Source: Collinsella intestinalis DSM 13280
GTDB taxonomy: Bacteria; Actinomycetota; Coriobacteriia; Coriobacteriales; Coriobacteriaceae
DNA length: 64,000 nt
Assembly (NCBI RefSeq): GCF_000156175.1
Contig: NZ_GG692710.1
Span: forward strand, 1,189,767-1,253,766
Direction of reading: 5' to 3'
Position numbers and translations under genes: made by a program. The notes below the pieces were generated by a model. The model made no database searches, was not told the DNA's origin, and was given only the letters and a program-made list of their open reading frames with translations. This document shows positions 17,501 to 25,534 of the stretch, piece by piece. Numbering within the stretch: the first letter of the stretch is position 1; every line of letters begins with the position of its first letter.

Positions 17501-19277
17501 CGTTCATCTTGTAGAACGACATCTGCTTGGTCATCTGCTTCAGCCAGTCGAGGGTGAAGGTCTTGCGTCCCACGTCCAGGATGATGCCGCGCACCCTGTA
17601 GAGCGGGTAGTCGCGGGCCGTGCCGAGCGGGAAGGAGCCGGAACCGGACTTCATGCCCTGCAGGATCGTCTTGCCGCCCCAGTTGGCACCGGCAACGGCC
17701 TCGGCCGTCACGGTCATCCGATCCGCGGTTACGTCGAGCAGGTATCCCTCATCCTTGAGCCCCTTGGCCTTATCGGCGCCGAGGGTAAAGAAGATGTCGC
17801 CCTTCTGGGCAGAGGTGCCCGTGGCAACCTGAAGCCTCACGCCGGTCAGGGCCTGGTAGTCGTTGGCGAAGTCCTCCGCCATGGCCTTGAGCGAGGCATC
17901 TCCGTACACAACACGCTCCGCCGTGGAGGCGGCAAAGCTGCCGCTGCCGCCGACCCACTCGCGGAACTCGGGCAGGACAACGGGGGCCGCGTTGGCACCA
18001 GTGGCCGTCATGCTACCCGGGACCTTGACGTCAAACTCCTTGAAAGCATAGTCGGAAGGATCCGTCTTGCTGGAAATCTTGAAGGACGCCTTGACCGTGA
18101 CATCGCAGATCGGGCGGTAAATCGTGCCGTCGGCATCGATGACCTGCTCGTAGTCCGTACCGTTGTACTTGATCTCATAGCCCTCGGGAACCGCGGGCAG
18201 ATCGTAGGAGAGCATCTTGGTCTCGGGCGTCACGGGATCGACAGTGACCTCGGAAAGCCAGTCATCAAGCGTCTTCTCCAGGTCGCCTCCATACACCTCG
18301 AGCTCGTGCATCGAGATGTTATCCCACTCGACTCCCCCGTCCGGATCGAGCGCGTCCCAATCCTCAACGAGCACGCGGACATAACGTGCCTTCACGGCCT
18401 TCTCCAGAGAAACGGTCTGCGTCTTCTTCGAAGGGCGCCCCGTCTCCTTGGCCGTGGTCCACTCGCTGTCCTTGGCTGGAGCGGATTCTCCGTCCGCATA
18501 TTGGAACTTCACGCTCTTGGGCTTACGAGTCTCCCAATACACACGGAAGGTCTTCACATCACGCGTAGAACCGAAATCGAGCTGGATCCAAGCCGGGCGG
18601 GCTCCAGTCTTGGTCGCCCACCGAGATTCGCGGGCAGAAGTATCCCCATCGATCGCCTTCTCGCCCGTAAGGTTTCCGTCCTCGTTGCTAGAAGTGGCGA
18701 CTTTGGCCTTGCGCGCGATGTTGGTCTCGGGAGTCTGCTGCTCAGGCGCAGGGTTCGGAGCCTCTCCCGCGATATTCCAAACCTCGAGCTCGGCCACGGA
18801 CACGCCATACGCGCCGTTCATACGCGTAATCTCGAGCTTGATGAACTGGGCATCGACGGGAGCATCAAGCTTGAGGCGAGTGACGGCCCCTTTGCTGCCC
18901 TTCCACTCCTTGATCGGTGCGCCCCAGCTCTTCTTGTCCTTGCTCGCATACAGCTTGAAATCGGCGCCGCAGTTGGTCTCATCTTCCCAAGTGATCTCGA
19001 AAAAATTGACCTTCTCGACCTTCTGTAGGTCCACGATTGCGGAATGGGCGTCGGTCGCGGGGGCCTCGGTCATCCAACGACCGGCCTTCGTCTTGTCACC
19101 ATCGACCAGCCTTTTAGCGCTCCCTTCGTGCTCTCTTGTCACCTCAACCGATTTATTGAGGGCCAAATTGACCTCGTCGGCGTGCGCCGCCTGGGCAGGC
19201 AGGGCAATCGCAGCGGCGCACAGCAGCAATAGGCACCGAGCGGTCACCCTCTTCCAGCGCTGCATCTTCATATACAT
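14580..19277 (-). CDS. Cell-wall-anchored multidomain GH20 glycosidase (beta-N-acetylhexosaminidase / lacto-N-biosidase type)
   Basis: 1565 aa. Order of parts: signal peptide (1-33, ending PAQAAHADE); two F5/8-type C (discoidin, carbohydrate-binding) domains (about 36-172 and 184-330); a linker beta domain; GH20 N-terminal domain (about 450-555); GH20 barrel (about 559-900) with ILDVGRKTF, FQIHLNDN and HVGADEY, whose D737-E738 pair is the substrate-assisted catalytic dyad; LamG-like domain (about 935-1105); helical FIVAR-like region; third F5/8C domain (about 1262-1402); second FIVAR-like region; a Pro-Gly-rich repeat (PEQPGN units); LPQTG at 1531-1535; membrane helix and RRRSGK tail. Expected to release GlcNAc, GalNAc or lacto-N-biose from mucin or milk glycans at the cell surface. 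The initiator may be the ATG at 19271, 6 nt after GGAAGGGG. Confidence 0.93.
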   Translation of the reverse strand: MYMKMQRWKRVTARCLLLLCAAAIALPAQAAHADEVNLALNKSVEVTREHEGSAKRLVDGDKTKAGRWMTEAPATDAHSAIVDLQKVEKVNFFEITWEDETNCGADFKLYASKDKKSWGAPIKEWKGSKGAVTRLKLDAPVDAQFIKLEITRMNGAYGVSVAELEVWNIAGEAPNPAPEQQTPETNIARKAKVATSSNEDGNLTGEKAIDGDTSARESRWATKTGARPAWIQLDFGSTRDVKTFRVYWETRKPKSVKFQYADGESAPAKDSEWTTAKETGRPSKKTQTVSLEKAVKARYVRVLVEDWDALDPDGGVEWDNISMHELEVYGGDLEKTLDDWLSEVTVDPVTPETKMLSYDLPAVPEGYEIKYNGTDYEQVIDADGTIYRPICDVTVKASFKISSKTDPSDYAFKEFDVKVPGSMTATGANAAPVVLPEFREWVGGSGSFAASTAERVVYGDASLKAMAEDFANDYQALTGVRLQVATGTSAQKGDIFFTLGADKAKGLKDEGYLLDVTADRMTVTAEAVAGANWGGKTILQGMKSGSGSFPLGTARDYPLYRVRGIILDVGRKTFTLDWLKQMTKQMSFYKMNDFQIHLNDNLIPLEHYKNEDVFQAYSAFRLESDVKKGGNNGKNQADLTAKDVWYSKKDFKAYIEESKALGVNIIPEIDTPAHSLALTKVRPDLRHGTSGRQNDHLDIAKQYDECFKFVSGIFDEYVKGGDAAVFAGADTIHVGADEYTADGNAYRKFVNDMFKYSEDNGKKARVWGSLSTIKGDVEVKGVSEDGKHRREMNLWNPGWADLKKMYELGFDLIDCQDGVFYIVPNAGYYYDYLGDAAYTDQLNSISGVAIPAGDPQMVGGAYAVWNDMCDYLENGVSEYDIYDRIDHSLGLFAANSWGKGKLDTAGAKAVVSKLGDSPNVDFGYEVSADKNGVVAHWAMDSLKDSSELGRDLVAGKNAAIEDVDGKKALKLNGGESFASVKDDALTTVGLGNDLRVKVKRTSASVDPQVLFESDYGSIMAVQEGTGKVGFTRENRAYSFNYTLPVNEWVELEIKNKFEQASLYVNGTLVDTLGDDETVEGKPLKATLMLPVQRIGSTARAFEGYVDDVRLGGQLPEGTEFSKTMDLEYAILNAEAILAEQGNGTRSMDAANLRALISQARELLKQYNPAQAEVDTLLAKINGEIEQVDYAKADYCRIDAYAQLLDSKELEDMFTEQSVAELKAAWTWVRRDLPASMQGVVDGHEQAIVNALNGLELKAAGDLSLIDRTTLKAEANSEQGGEEAAKAIDGDVNTKWHSKWGNENAKLPYTFDLKAKNGEPMAVNGLVYTPRPDGGNGVVTGYKVEVSKDGTSFEKVAEGKLADNAEVKTISFDRVEAKIVRLVITAAKGNFGSAAEIGLSDADAKGDFEGLQAMVASAKQIKKDGPCKHDTFSDSTWKDLTKAIAAAEDAITAADGDVNTVHGLEAEVARSVAALRLDEEAAPNPGPNPGEDNKPGQPEQPGNPEQPGNPEQPGKPGESERPGATVKPNGGLPQTGDNTMVAVVGVGLVAAIAVIAGIVLRRRSGK

Positions 19278-19619
19278 CCCCTTCCATTCGACAAAACCCC
19301 CGCTCGGCCCCTTGGAAGCTGGAGCCCCCGAGCATGGATTTGCCTACTGTAAACGTGTGCTGGTTGGGATGCTGAGCTCATTTCATACAGCTATATTCTA
19401 TATTTCAATATTTTTATGCATGTATATCTGGTATTTTACCGAAAAGACCAGTTTTGTTAACAAGTGGTACACCTGTACGTTTATGCATCAGACAAGACAA
19501 TTGCCCTATATTTAATACCTATTATTTCAGTATGTTAGGCTCGCATTTTTTCATTTTCCCACCTTTCCCCTTGGCTTAACTCCCCGCCGAACGGCGCGGG
19601 TTCGTCGGCGAACGGAATG
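19278..19619 (-). other. Non-coding region upstream of the GH20 gene, with an AT-rich island
   Basis: 342 nt without a gene. The part 19370-19520 is strikingly AT-rich (ATATTCTATATTTCAATATT and similar) in a GC-rich genome. It probably holds the GH20 promoter, for example a TTGAAA with TATA-like runs downstream on the minus strand, but no single -35/-10 pair stands out. A GGAAGGGG ribosome binding site precedes the gene. Confidence 0.6.
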
Positions 19620-19658
19620 AAAAAAGGGTGCGGCGAGCCTCAAAAGCCGCCGCACCCC
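19620..19658 (-). terminator. Terminator of the purM-purN unit
   Basis: Minus strand GGGTGCGGCGGC / CGCCGCACCC stem followed by TTTTTT. It lies 73 nt past the purN stop. Confidence 0.9.
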
Positions 19659-19730
19659 ATGGCGCGATATGTATGAAGCGCAGCGAAACGAGCTGCAAGG
19701 CGCAATGCGAAACGCATCGCGCTCGGCCCG

Positions 19731-20477
19731 CTACGCGAGTGACCGGACCTCGACCGTGAGGTTCTCCCTCACATGCACGCGCCCGTCGGCCAGCATCTGC
19801 ACGACCTCCGGATACAACACGTGCTCGATGGCGTGGATATGCTCCTCAAGCGTGTCCACATCCCAATCCTCCTCGACCACGAGGGCGCGCTGGGCGATGA
19901 TCGGACCCATGTCGTACACGGCGTTGGCGATGTGCACGGTCACGCCGGTCACCTTCACGCCGCGGTCGAACGCATCCTGGATACCGTGCGCACCCTGGAA
20001 ACTGGGCAGGAGCGCGGGATGGATGTTGATCACGCGGTTGGGGAACGTGGCGAGCAGCGGGGCGTGAACCATGCGCATGTAACCGGCCATAACCACGTAC
20101 TCGCAGCCTGTCGCAAGCAGCTCATGGGCAATGACCTCGTCTGCCTGAATCGGATCGGCGTAGATCTCCTTGGACAGCGTGAGCGTCTGGATGCCCGCTG
20201 CCTCGGCGCGCTTAAGACCAAAGGCAGAGGGGCGGCTGCCCACAACGAGCTTGATCTCGGCATTGAGCACACCGGCGTCGATGGCGTCGATCAGCGCCTG
20301 CAGGTTGGTGCCGGAACCAGAGAGCAACACGCCGATGGGCAGCGGCGCGCGATCCTCGCGAGCAAGGGCTGCGCGGATATCCTGCAGCTCGTTGATATCG
20401 GGCATGCCAGAAACGCGGGCAGCCGCCGCGACCTCTGCCACGGCGGCGTCCAGGGACTGTTCGTCCTTACTGCTCAT
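19731..20477 (-). CDS. purN: Phosphoribosylglycinamide formyltransferase (PurN)
   Basis: 248 aa; third step of de novo purine synthesis, formylating GAR with 10-formyl-tetrahydrofolate. Conserved features: the P-loop-like IGVLLSGSGTNLQAL, the catalytic Asn-His region RVINIHPALLPSFQG (N and H of NIHP), and the Asp of VYDMGPIIAQ. An extra N-terminal segment of about 45 residues, Ala-rich and acidic, precedes the usual start of the fold; a typical PurN is about 190-215 aa. It overlaps the end of purM by 11 nt, indicating translational coupling. Confidence 0.95.
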   Translation of the reverse strand: MSSKDEQSLDAAVAEVAAAARVSGMPDINELQDIRAALAREDRAPLPIGVLLSGSGTNLQALIDAIDAGVLNAEIKLVVGSRPSAFGLKRAEAAGIQTLTLSKEIYADPIQADEVIAHELLATGCEYVVMAGYMRMVHAPLLATFPNRVINIHPALLPSFQGAHGIQDAFDRGVKVTGVTVHIANAVYDMGPIIAQRALVVEEDWDVDTLEEHIHAIEHVLYPEVVQMLADGRVHVRENLTVEVRSLA

Positions 20478-21573
20478 CGGTGTACTTCACCTCGCCGGAG
20501 CCCGCGATGCAGGTGCCCACGCGGAACGGCTTCTCACCCATGGCGACGAGAGCCTCGGTCACGGCGGACTCGTCCTCGGCGGAAACGATCAGCATCAGGC
20601 CGACGCCCATGTTGAAGGTCTTGCAGGCCTCGTTGGGCGTGAGCTCGGCGTTCTCGGACACATAGGTAATGACGGCGGGAATATCCCAACCCATCTTGGA
20701 GCCGTCGCGCTCCACGAGCGCGTCGACGTTGGCGGGCAGGGCGCGGTTGAGGTTCTCGGTGATGCCGCCGCCGGTGATGTGGGCAATGGCGTGAACGTGT
20801 TTGCCGGCCTCGCCGCGGAGCAGCTCGAGGATGGGCTTCACATAGATGCGGGTCGGGGCAAGCAGGCCGTCGGCCAGGGACAGACCGGGGGCGAGCTCGA
20901 TGGACTCGAGCTCGGCCTTCTTAGCCTCGGCCTCGGGGGTACCGGGAACGATGCCGTCGACACCGATGACCTTGCGGACCAGCGAGTAGCCGTTGGAGTG
21001 CACGCCGGTGGAAGGCAGGCCGATGATGACATCGCCTTCACGCACGTTGGCGGGGTCGATCATCTTGGGGCGATCGACAACACCCACGGTGAAGCCGGCC
21101 AGATCGTAGTCGTCCGGACGCATGACGCCGGGATGCTCGGCCATCTCGCCGCCCACGAGCGCGCAACCCGCGAGCTTGCAGCCGTCGGCCACGCCCTTGA
21201 CGATCTTGGCCATGTGCTCGGCCTCGATATGGCCGATGGCGACGTAATCGAGGAAGAACAGCGGCTCGGCGCCGGAGGCGAGGATGTCGTTCACGCACAT
21301 GGCAACGAGATCCTGGCCGACCGTCTCGTGGCGGTCGAGGATCTGGGCGAGCACGAGCTTGGTGCCCACGCCGTCAGTTCCGGAGATGAGGATCGGGTCC
21401 TCCATGTCCTTGAGCGCGGCGGCGGAGAACAGGCCACCGAAGCCACCGATGCCGCCGATGACCTCGGGGCGGTTGGTCTCCTTGACCATCTGCTTGATCG
21501 CGTCGACCGCGCGGCCGCCCTCGGCGGTATCGACGCCGGCGTCCTCGTACGTTACGTGCTTGCTCTCGGCCAT
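20467..21573 (-). CDS. purM: Phosphoribosylformylglycinamidine cyclo-ligase (AIR synthetase, PurM)
   Basis: 368 aa; ATP-dependent ring closure of FGAM to AIR. Family motifs are seen: VTYEDAGVDTAEGGRAVDAIK, GGFGGLFSA, the ATP-site stretch SGTDGVGTKLVLA, FFLDYVAIGHIEAE and IGLPSTGVHSNGYSLVRKV, then the C-terminal HITGGGITENLNRALP. ATG 21573 is chosen (AAAGGAA 7 nt upstream; the protein begins just before the conserved core). An upstream in-frame start at 21675 would add non-homologous residues through the repeat region. It is followed by purN with an 11-nt overlap and lies 176 nt downstream of purF on the same strand. Confidence 0.95.
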   Translation of the reverse strand: MAESKHVTYEDAGVDTAEGGRAVDAIKQMVKETNRPEVIGGIGGFGGLFSAAALKDMEDPILISGTDGVGTKLVLAQILDRHETVGQDLVAMCVNDILASGAEPLFFLDYVAIGHIEAEHMAKIVKGVADGCKLAGCALVGGEMAEHPGVMRPDDYDLAGFTVGVVDRPKMIDPANVREGDVIIGLPSTGVHSNGYSLVRKVIGVDGIVPGTPEAEAKKAELESIELAPGLSLADGLLAPTRIYVKPILELLRGEAGKHVHAIAHITGGGITENLNRALPANVDALVERDGSKMGWDIPAVITYVSENAELTPNEACKTFNMGVGLMLIVSAEDESAVTEALVAMGEKPFRVGTCIAGSGEVKYTDEQ

Positions 21574-21628
21574 GTGAGGTTCCTTTCGACCCAGGGAATT
21601 CCTAGTACAGCATGATAGCAGGGCCAAC

Positions 21629-21659
21629 GTCTCATTTGGGGACAGGTACCAATTGAGAC
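21629..21659. repeat. REP-like repeat copy
   Basis: GTCTCATTTGGGGACAGGTACCAATTGAGAC: an imperfect palindrome with GTCTCA/TGAGAC arms around GGGGACAGGTACC. It lies in the purF-purM gap. Confidence 0.65.
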
Positions 21660-21692
21660 GCCGATGCAGCACCACCCCGCCACCCCGGCACG

Positions 21693-21725
21693 AAAAACGC
21701 CCCCGGCGCCGAAGCGCCGAGGGCG
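21693..21725 (-). terminator. Terminator of purF
   Basis: Minus strand CGCCCTCGGCGC-TTCG-GCGCCGGGGGCG followed by TTTTTCG, 24 nt past the purF stop. purM is therefore likely to need read-through or its own promoter. Confidence 0.88.
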
Positions 21726-21749
21726 GATAAATCGCACGTTGGAACGCGG

Positions 21750-23399
21750 TTACTCGCCGTGAGCCTCTTCCCAGCTACGGTCCTCGGCCTTGTCGACAAC
21801 GCAGCGACCGGTGATGGGCTCGAGCTTGCTGAGGTTGCGCGGGGCATAGCCCTCGATGAACTTGTCACGGCCGAAGCTCTCCGGAATCGCAACCGGATAC
21901 TCGCCGGTGAAGCACGCGGTGCAGTAGCCGCCCTTGGGAACGCACTCGAGCAGCGCATCCACGGACAGGAACGCAAGCGTGTCGGCGCCGATGAACTCGC
22001 AAACCTCCTCGACGGATTTGGTCGCGGAGATGAGCTGACTCTGCTCGCCGGTGTCCACGCCGTAGAAGCACGGCCAGACATCCTCCGGGCAGTTGATGCG
22101 GATGTGAATCTCCTTGGCGCCGGCCTGACGCAGCATGCGCACGAGCTGGACCATAGTGGTGCCGCGAACGATGGAGTCGTCCACGACCACGATGCGCTTG
22201 CCCTCGATCACATCCTTGAGCGGGTTGAGCTTGAGACGCACGCCCATGGCGCGCAGCTCCTGCGTGGGCTCGATGAAGGTACGGGCCACGTAGCGGTTCT
22301 TGATGAGGCCGGTGCCGTAGGGAATGCCGCTCTCAAAAGCGTAGCCCTCGGCCGAAGGCAGGCCGGAGTCGGGCGTACCGATGACCATGTCGGCCTCGAC
22401 CGGGCACTCGAGCGCCAGCTTGCGACCCATGTCGTAACGGCAGGCGTAGATGGACTTGCCGTCCACGATGGAGTCGGGACGGGCAAAGTAGACCTGCTCG
22501 AAGATGCAGTGCGCGCTCTTCTCGGCGGCGGGCACGCCCTGCTCGGACACGAGGCCCTCGGCGCTGATGCGCAGGATCTCGCCAGGGCGGATATCGCGCA
22601 CATACTCGGCGCCGACAATGTCGAGCGCACAGGTCTCGGAGGCAACAACCCAGCCGGCGGTGGAGGCCACGACTGCGTCGCCCACGAGGTCCTCGGCGGA
22701 GGCGGCGTCGCTGGGCATGGCGGAGGCAGCCGCGGCGGCATCGGCGGCGGCCACGCCCTCGTCGTCGGTCAAGCGGCCGAGCACGAGCGGACGGACGCCG
22801 TGCGGATCGCGGAAGGCGTACAGCGCCTCCTCATTGATGAGCGCCATGGCGTAACCACCGCGGATAAGCTCCATCGTCTTGCGAATGCCCTCGCGCAGAT
22901 GATGCGTCTCCTGGGTGAAGTAGCTGATGAGCTTGAGGGCGACCTCGGAATCGGAGCTCGAGTTGAAGGGTACGCCGAGCTCGATCAGCTGGCGACGCAG
23001 CTCATCGGTATTCACCAGGGTGCCGTTGTGGGCGAGGGCCACGATGACCTCGCCGATGGTGGAAAGGTGGGGCTGGGAGGCCTCCCAGCTCTTGGCGCCA
23101 GCGGTGCCGTAACGCACGTGGCCGATGGCCAGCTGGCCCTTGAGGGCGTTGATGTCGGCGTTGGAGAACACACGGCTCACCAGGCCGAGGTCCTTGCGGA
23201 CCATGACGGTGCCGCCGTCGCCCACGGCGATGCCGGCGGACTCCTGACCACGGTGCTGCAGCGCGCGCAGGCCGAAGTAGGTCAGTCGAGCGACGTCGCG
23301 GTCGGGCGCCCAAACGCCGAACACGCCGCACTCGTCATGCGGATGGTCGGTGTCGGAATCGAACGCGGTGAATTCGGACAGATCGGCGTCAAAAGACAT
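21750..23399 (-). CDS. purF: Amidophosphoribosyltransferase (PurF)
   Basis: 549 aa; first committed step of purine synthesis (PRPP + glutamine to phosphoribosylamine). An N-terminal class II glutaminase begins at C24 (DE-C-GVFGVWAPD), so a 23-residue propeptide should be removed to expose the nucleophilic cysteine, as in the B. subtilis-type enzymes. Cysteines in SETCALD, INCPEDVW and YCTACF fit the oxygen-sensitive [4Fe-4S] cluster form. PRPP loop: VVVDDSIVRGTT. A unique Ala-rich insertion (about residues 213-245) interrupts the N-terminal domain near its end. ATG 23399 has AGAGGGG upstream and gives the propeptide start; the extension to 23510 has no homology. Confidence 0.95.
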   Translation of the reverse strand: MSFDADLSEFTAFDSDTDHPHDECGVFGVWAPDRDVARLTYFGLRALQHRGQESAGIAVGDGGTVMVRKDLGLVSRVFSNADINALKGQLAIGHVRYGTAGAKSWEASQPHLSTIGEVIVALAHNGTLVNTDELRRQLIELGVPFNSSSDSEVALKLISYFTQETHHLREGIRKTMELIRGGYAMALINEEALYAFRDPHGVRPLVLGRLTDDEGVAAADAAAAASAMPSDAASAEDLVGDAVVASTAGWVVASETCALDIVGAEYVRDIRPGEILRISAEGLVSEQGVPAAEKSAHCIFEQVYFARPDSIVDGKSIYACRYDMGRKLALECPVEADMVIGTPDSGLPSAEGYAFESGIPYGTGLIKNRYVARTFIEPTQELRAMGVRLKLNPLKDVIEGKRIVVVDDSIVRGTTMVQLVRMLRQAGAKEIHIRINCPEDVWPCFYGVDTGEQSQLISATKSVEEVCEFIGADTLAFLSVDALLECVPKGGYCTACFTGEYPVAIPESFGRDKFIEGYAPRNLSKLEPITGRCVVDKAEDRSWEEAHGE

Positions 23400-23442
23400 G
23401 CGAGTTCCCCTCTTGGTTGCCATACACGGCCATACGGTGAAA

Positions 23443-23470
23443 ATTATACGCGCGCATCGTGCGTACCAAA
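23443..23470 (-). promoter_or_regulatory. Candidate purF promoter
   Basis: Perfect TATAAT on the minus strand (23448-23443), 44 nt upstream of the purF start, with a weak -35 (TTTGGT) at a 16-nt spacing. No recognisable PurBox pair was found. Confidence 0.45.
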
Positions 23471-23530
23471 TGTACACGCTGAATCGACACGGCTTTGCAA
23501 AGAAACACACCCCGGTCTCAGCCCGGGGAA

Positions 23531-23620
23531 CTCAATTCAGGGACAGTCCCCAAATTGAGGTCCCCGACGCACCGTGCCGCCGCGAGCGGCCCCAAATAGG
23601 GTCTCTCCCTAAATTGAGAC
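23531..23620. repeat. Two adjacent REP-like repeat copies
   Basis: CTCAATTCAGGGACAGTCCC continuing to CAAATTGAG (23531-23559) and CCCCAAATAGGGTCTCTCCC continuing to TAAATTGAGAC (23590-23620). Each is an imperfect palindrome with CTCAATT/AATTGAG outer bases. They fill most of the purF upstream gap (23400-23735), which holds no gene. Confidence 0.65.
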
Positions 23621-23735
23621 TTGACCGGGCATGGTGGAGTAATGAAAAGGGCGCGCTTCGGCGTAAAGCCAGGCGCGCAAGGCAGACGTTGACCATACAA
23701 TTGCGTTATCGAACCCGCTATTCAACGAGGTGTTC

Positions 23736-24161
23736 ATGGACGAGCAGACATCCCAGCCGCGCCCCGTCATCGGAGGGACGCGCAAGCACATGGGGGTCGC
23801 CACGAGCGACCCGACCTACCTGCCGCCTGTGGACAACCCCAACGCACCCACATCGGACCGCAAAGCGCGCGTCCCCGTGCGCAAGGTTTCGTACGGCAGC
23901 GGGGGCTCCGCCCAAAACGGCATCCCCTCGGGCCAATCGCCCTCGCGCATCCCGGTCGCCAGCCCAACGCTGCAGGTCCGCACGTACGAAGGTGGCGGCA
24001 ATATCTCCCCGAGACGCAACTACATCTCAACGCCCAAAAAAGGACGCGCCATCTTCACCTCCCGCCAGGACCGCCAGCGCAGGCGAATCAAGATCGCCCT
24101 CGGGATCATGATCGTTGCCGCGATCGCCCTCGCCCTGTTCTGGTTCTTCGTTCTGCGCTAA
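23736..24161 (+). CDS. Small proline-rich protein with a C-terminal membrane anchor (unknown function)
   Basis: 141 aa. About 110 residues of low-complexity, Pro/Gly/Ser/Arg-rich, probably disordered sequence, then a strongly basic patch (SRQDRQRRRIK) and a single membrane helix (IALGIMIVAAIALALFWFFVLR) reaching the C-terminus. This tail-anchored layout would leave the disordered part in the cytoplasm. No family recognised. ATG 23736 has GAGG 5 nt upstream. It is followed after 18 nt by the cysteine desulfurase gene and is likely co-transcribed with it, but no functional link is evident. Confidence 0.7.
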   Translation: MDEQTSQPRPVIGGTRKHMGVATSDPTYLPPVDNPNAPTSDRKARVPVRKVSYGSGGSAQNGIPSGQSPSRIPVASPTLQVRTYEGGGNISPRRNYISTPKKGRAIFTSRQDRQRRRIKIALGIMIVAAIALALFWFFVLR

Positions 24162-24179
24162 GAGATTCGACCCTCGCCC

Positions 24180-25415
24180 ATGACCGACATCATGCCCTAC
24201 ATCTATGCCGACAACGCGGCCACCACGCCGCTCTCGCCTCGCGCGCTCGAAGCCATGACGCCCCATCTCACCCGCTCGTTCGGCAACCCGAGCGGAATCC
24301 ACCGCATGGCGCGCGAAGCCGCCGTCGCGCTCGGAGAGGCACGCGGCACCATGGCCCGCCTCCTTGGCGCCGAGCATGCCGGCGAGATTTACTTCACCAG
24401 TGGCGGCTCGGAATCCGACAACTGGATCCTGCGCGGAGCCGTGCGCCGCTTCCGCGACGCATATGGCGAACGTGCCGTCCCCCACATCTTGACCAGCGCA
24501 ATCGAGCACCACGCCATCCTGCACTGTTGTCAGGCCCTTGAGGCCGAAGGCGTTCGCGTCACATATCTGCCGGTCGACGCGCAGGGCCGCGTTCACCCCT
24601 CCGAGCTTGAACGCGCACTTGAAGAACATGACGCGCGCGAAGCGGCAGCCGGCACGAACGCCCCTGCGGCGCTCGTCTCCATCATGCTCGCCAACAACGA
24701 GGTCGGCACCATCGAGCCCATCGCCGAGCTCGCCCAGATCGCGCACGCGCACGGTGCGCCCATCCACACCGACGCGGTGCAGGCCGTGGGACACATCCCC
24801 GTCGACGTGCAGGACCTCGACGTCGACGCGCTCTCGCTCTCCGGCCACAAGTTTCATGGGCCGCGCGGCATTGGCACCCTGTACCTGCGCGAGGGCTTTT
24901 CCATCCCGCCGCTCATCGCCGGCGGCGCCCAGGAGCGCGGCGAGCGGGCGGGCACCGAGAACCTCGCCGGCATCGTCGGCATGGCAACGGCGCTTGAGGA
25001 GGCGTGCGAGCACCTCGCGGCCGACATGACACGCATTTCCACCTTGCGCGACGCGCTCATCGACCATCTCTTGGAGCACGTCGACGGCATCCGCCTCACC
25101 GGCGCGCCCATCGCCGCAGGTCTCGACGGCCGCCTTCCTTCAATTGCATCCTTCACATGCGACGACGTCGATGGCGAACTGCTCGTGGTCTTGCTTGACC
25201 GAGCAGGCGTTGCGGCCGCCACGGGCTCGGCCTGCTCAACCGGCTCCACCGAACCGTCGCACGTCCTCACCGCAATGGGCATCGATGCCACGACGGCACG
25301 CGGCGCCCTGCGTCTTTCCCTCGCAAGCAACGCTACCGCCGAAGACATCGCCCTGCTCAGCGAACGCATTCCCACTTGCGTCCGCAAAGCGCGCCTCATC
25401 AGCTCCACGCGGTAA
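24180..25415 (+). CDS. Cysteine desulfurase (NifS/IscS class V aminotransferase)
   Basis: 411 aa. PLP enzyme that removes sulfur from cysteine for Fe-S clusters or thio-modified tRNA. Motifs: YADNAATTPLSPRA, EIYFTSGGSESDN, SAIEHHAIL (PLP-stacking His), NNEVGTIEPI, HTDAVQAVGHIPVD, the Schiff-base lysine in LSLSGHKFHGPRG, RAGTENLAGIVG, and the persulfide cysteine in ATGSACSTGSTEPSHV, the short-loop form typical of NifS/IscS. No iscU, mnmA or thiI gene lies next to it, so its acceptor is unknown. Length and motif order are normal for the family. Confidence 0.93.
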   Translation: MTDIMPYIYADNAATTPLSPRALEAMTPHLTRSFGNPSGIHRMAREAAVALGEARGTMARLLGAEHAGEIYFTSGGSESDNWILRGAVRRFRDAYGERAVPHILTSAIEHHAILHCCQALEAEGVRVTYLPVDAQGRVHPSELERALEEHDAREAAAGTNAPAALVSIMLANNEVGTIEPIAELAQIAHAHGAPIHTDAVQAVGHIPVDVQDLDVDALSLSGHKFHGPRGIGTLYLREGFSIPPLIAGGAQERGERAGTENLAGIVGMATALEEACEHLAADMTRISTLRDALIDHLLEHVDGIRLTGAPIAAGLDGRLPSIASFTCDDVDGELLVVLLDRAGVAAATGSACSTGSTEPSHVLTAMGIDATTARGALRLSLASNATAEDIALLSERIPTCVRKARLISSTR

Positions 25416-25534
25416 CGGACCGTCCCTGAATAACGGTCCTCCACCCGTCGACCCACTCATATCATCAGGCGCCAAAGCTCCTCCCAGCCGACCCAACCGC
25501 GTCGCAAGGCGAATGACCGCGTCGCAGGACAAGT

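Noticed and set aside
14994-19028. A 1344-codon open frame on the plus strand
   Set aside because: It lies entirely antisense to the GH20 gene, has the leucine/valine/histidine-rich composition typical of reversed GC-rich genes and shows no domain. The same holds for the long antisense frames at 12630-14573, 21759-23558, 32710-35160, 48175-50580 and 59534-61729.
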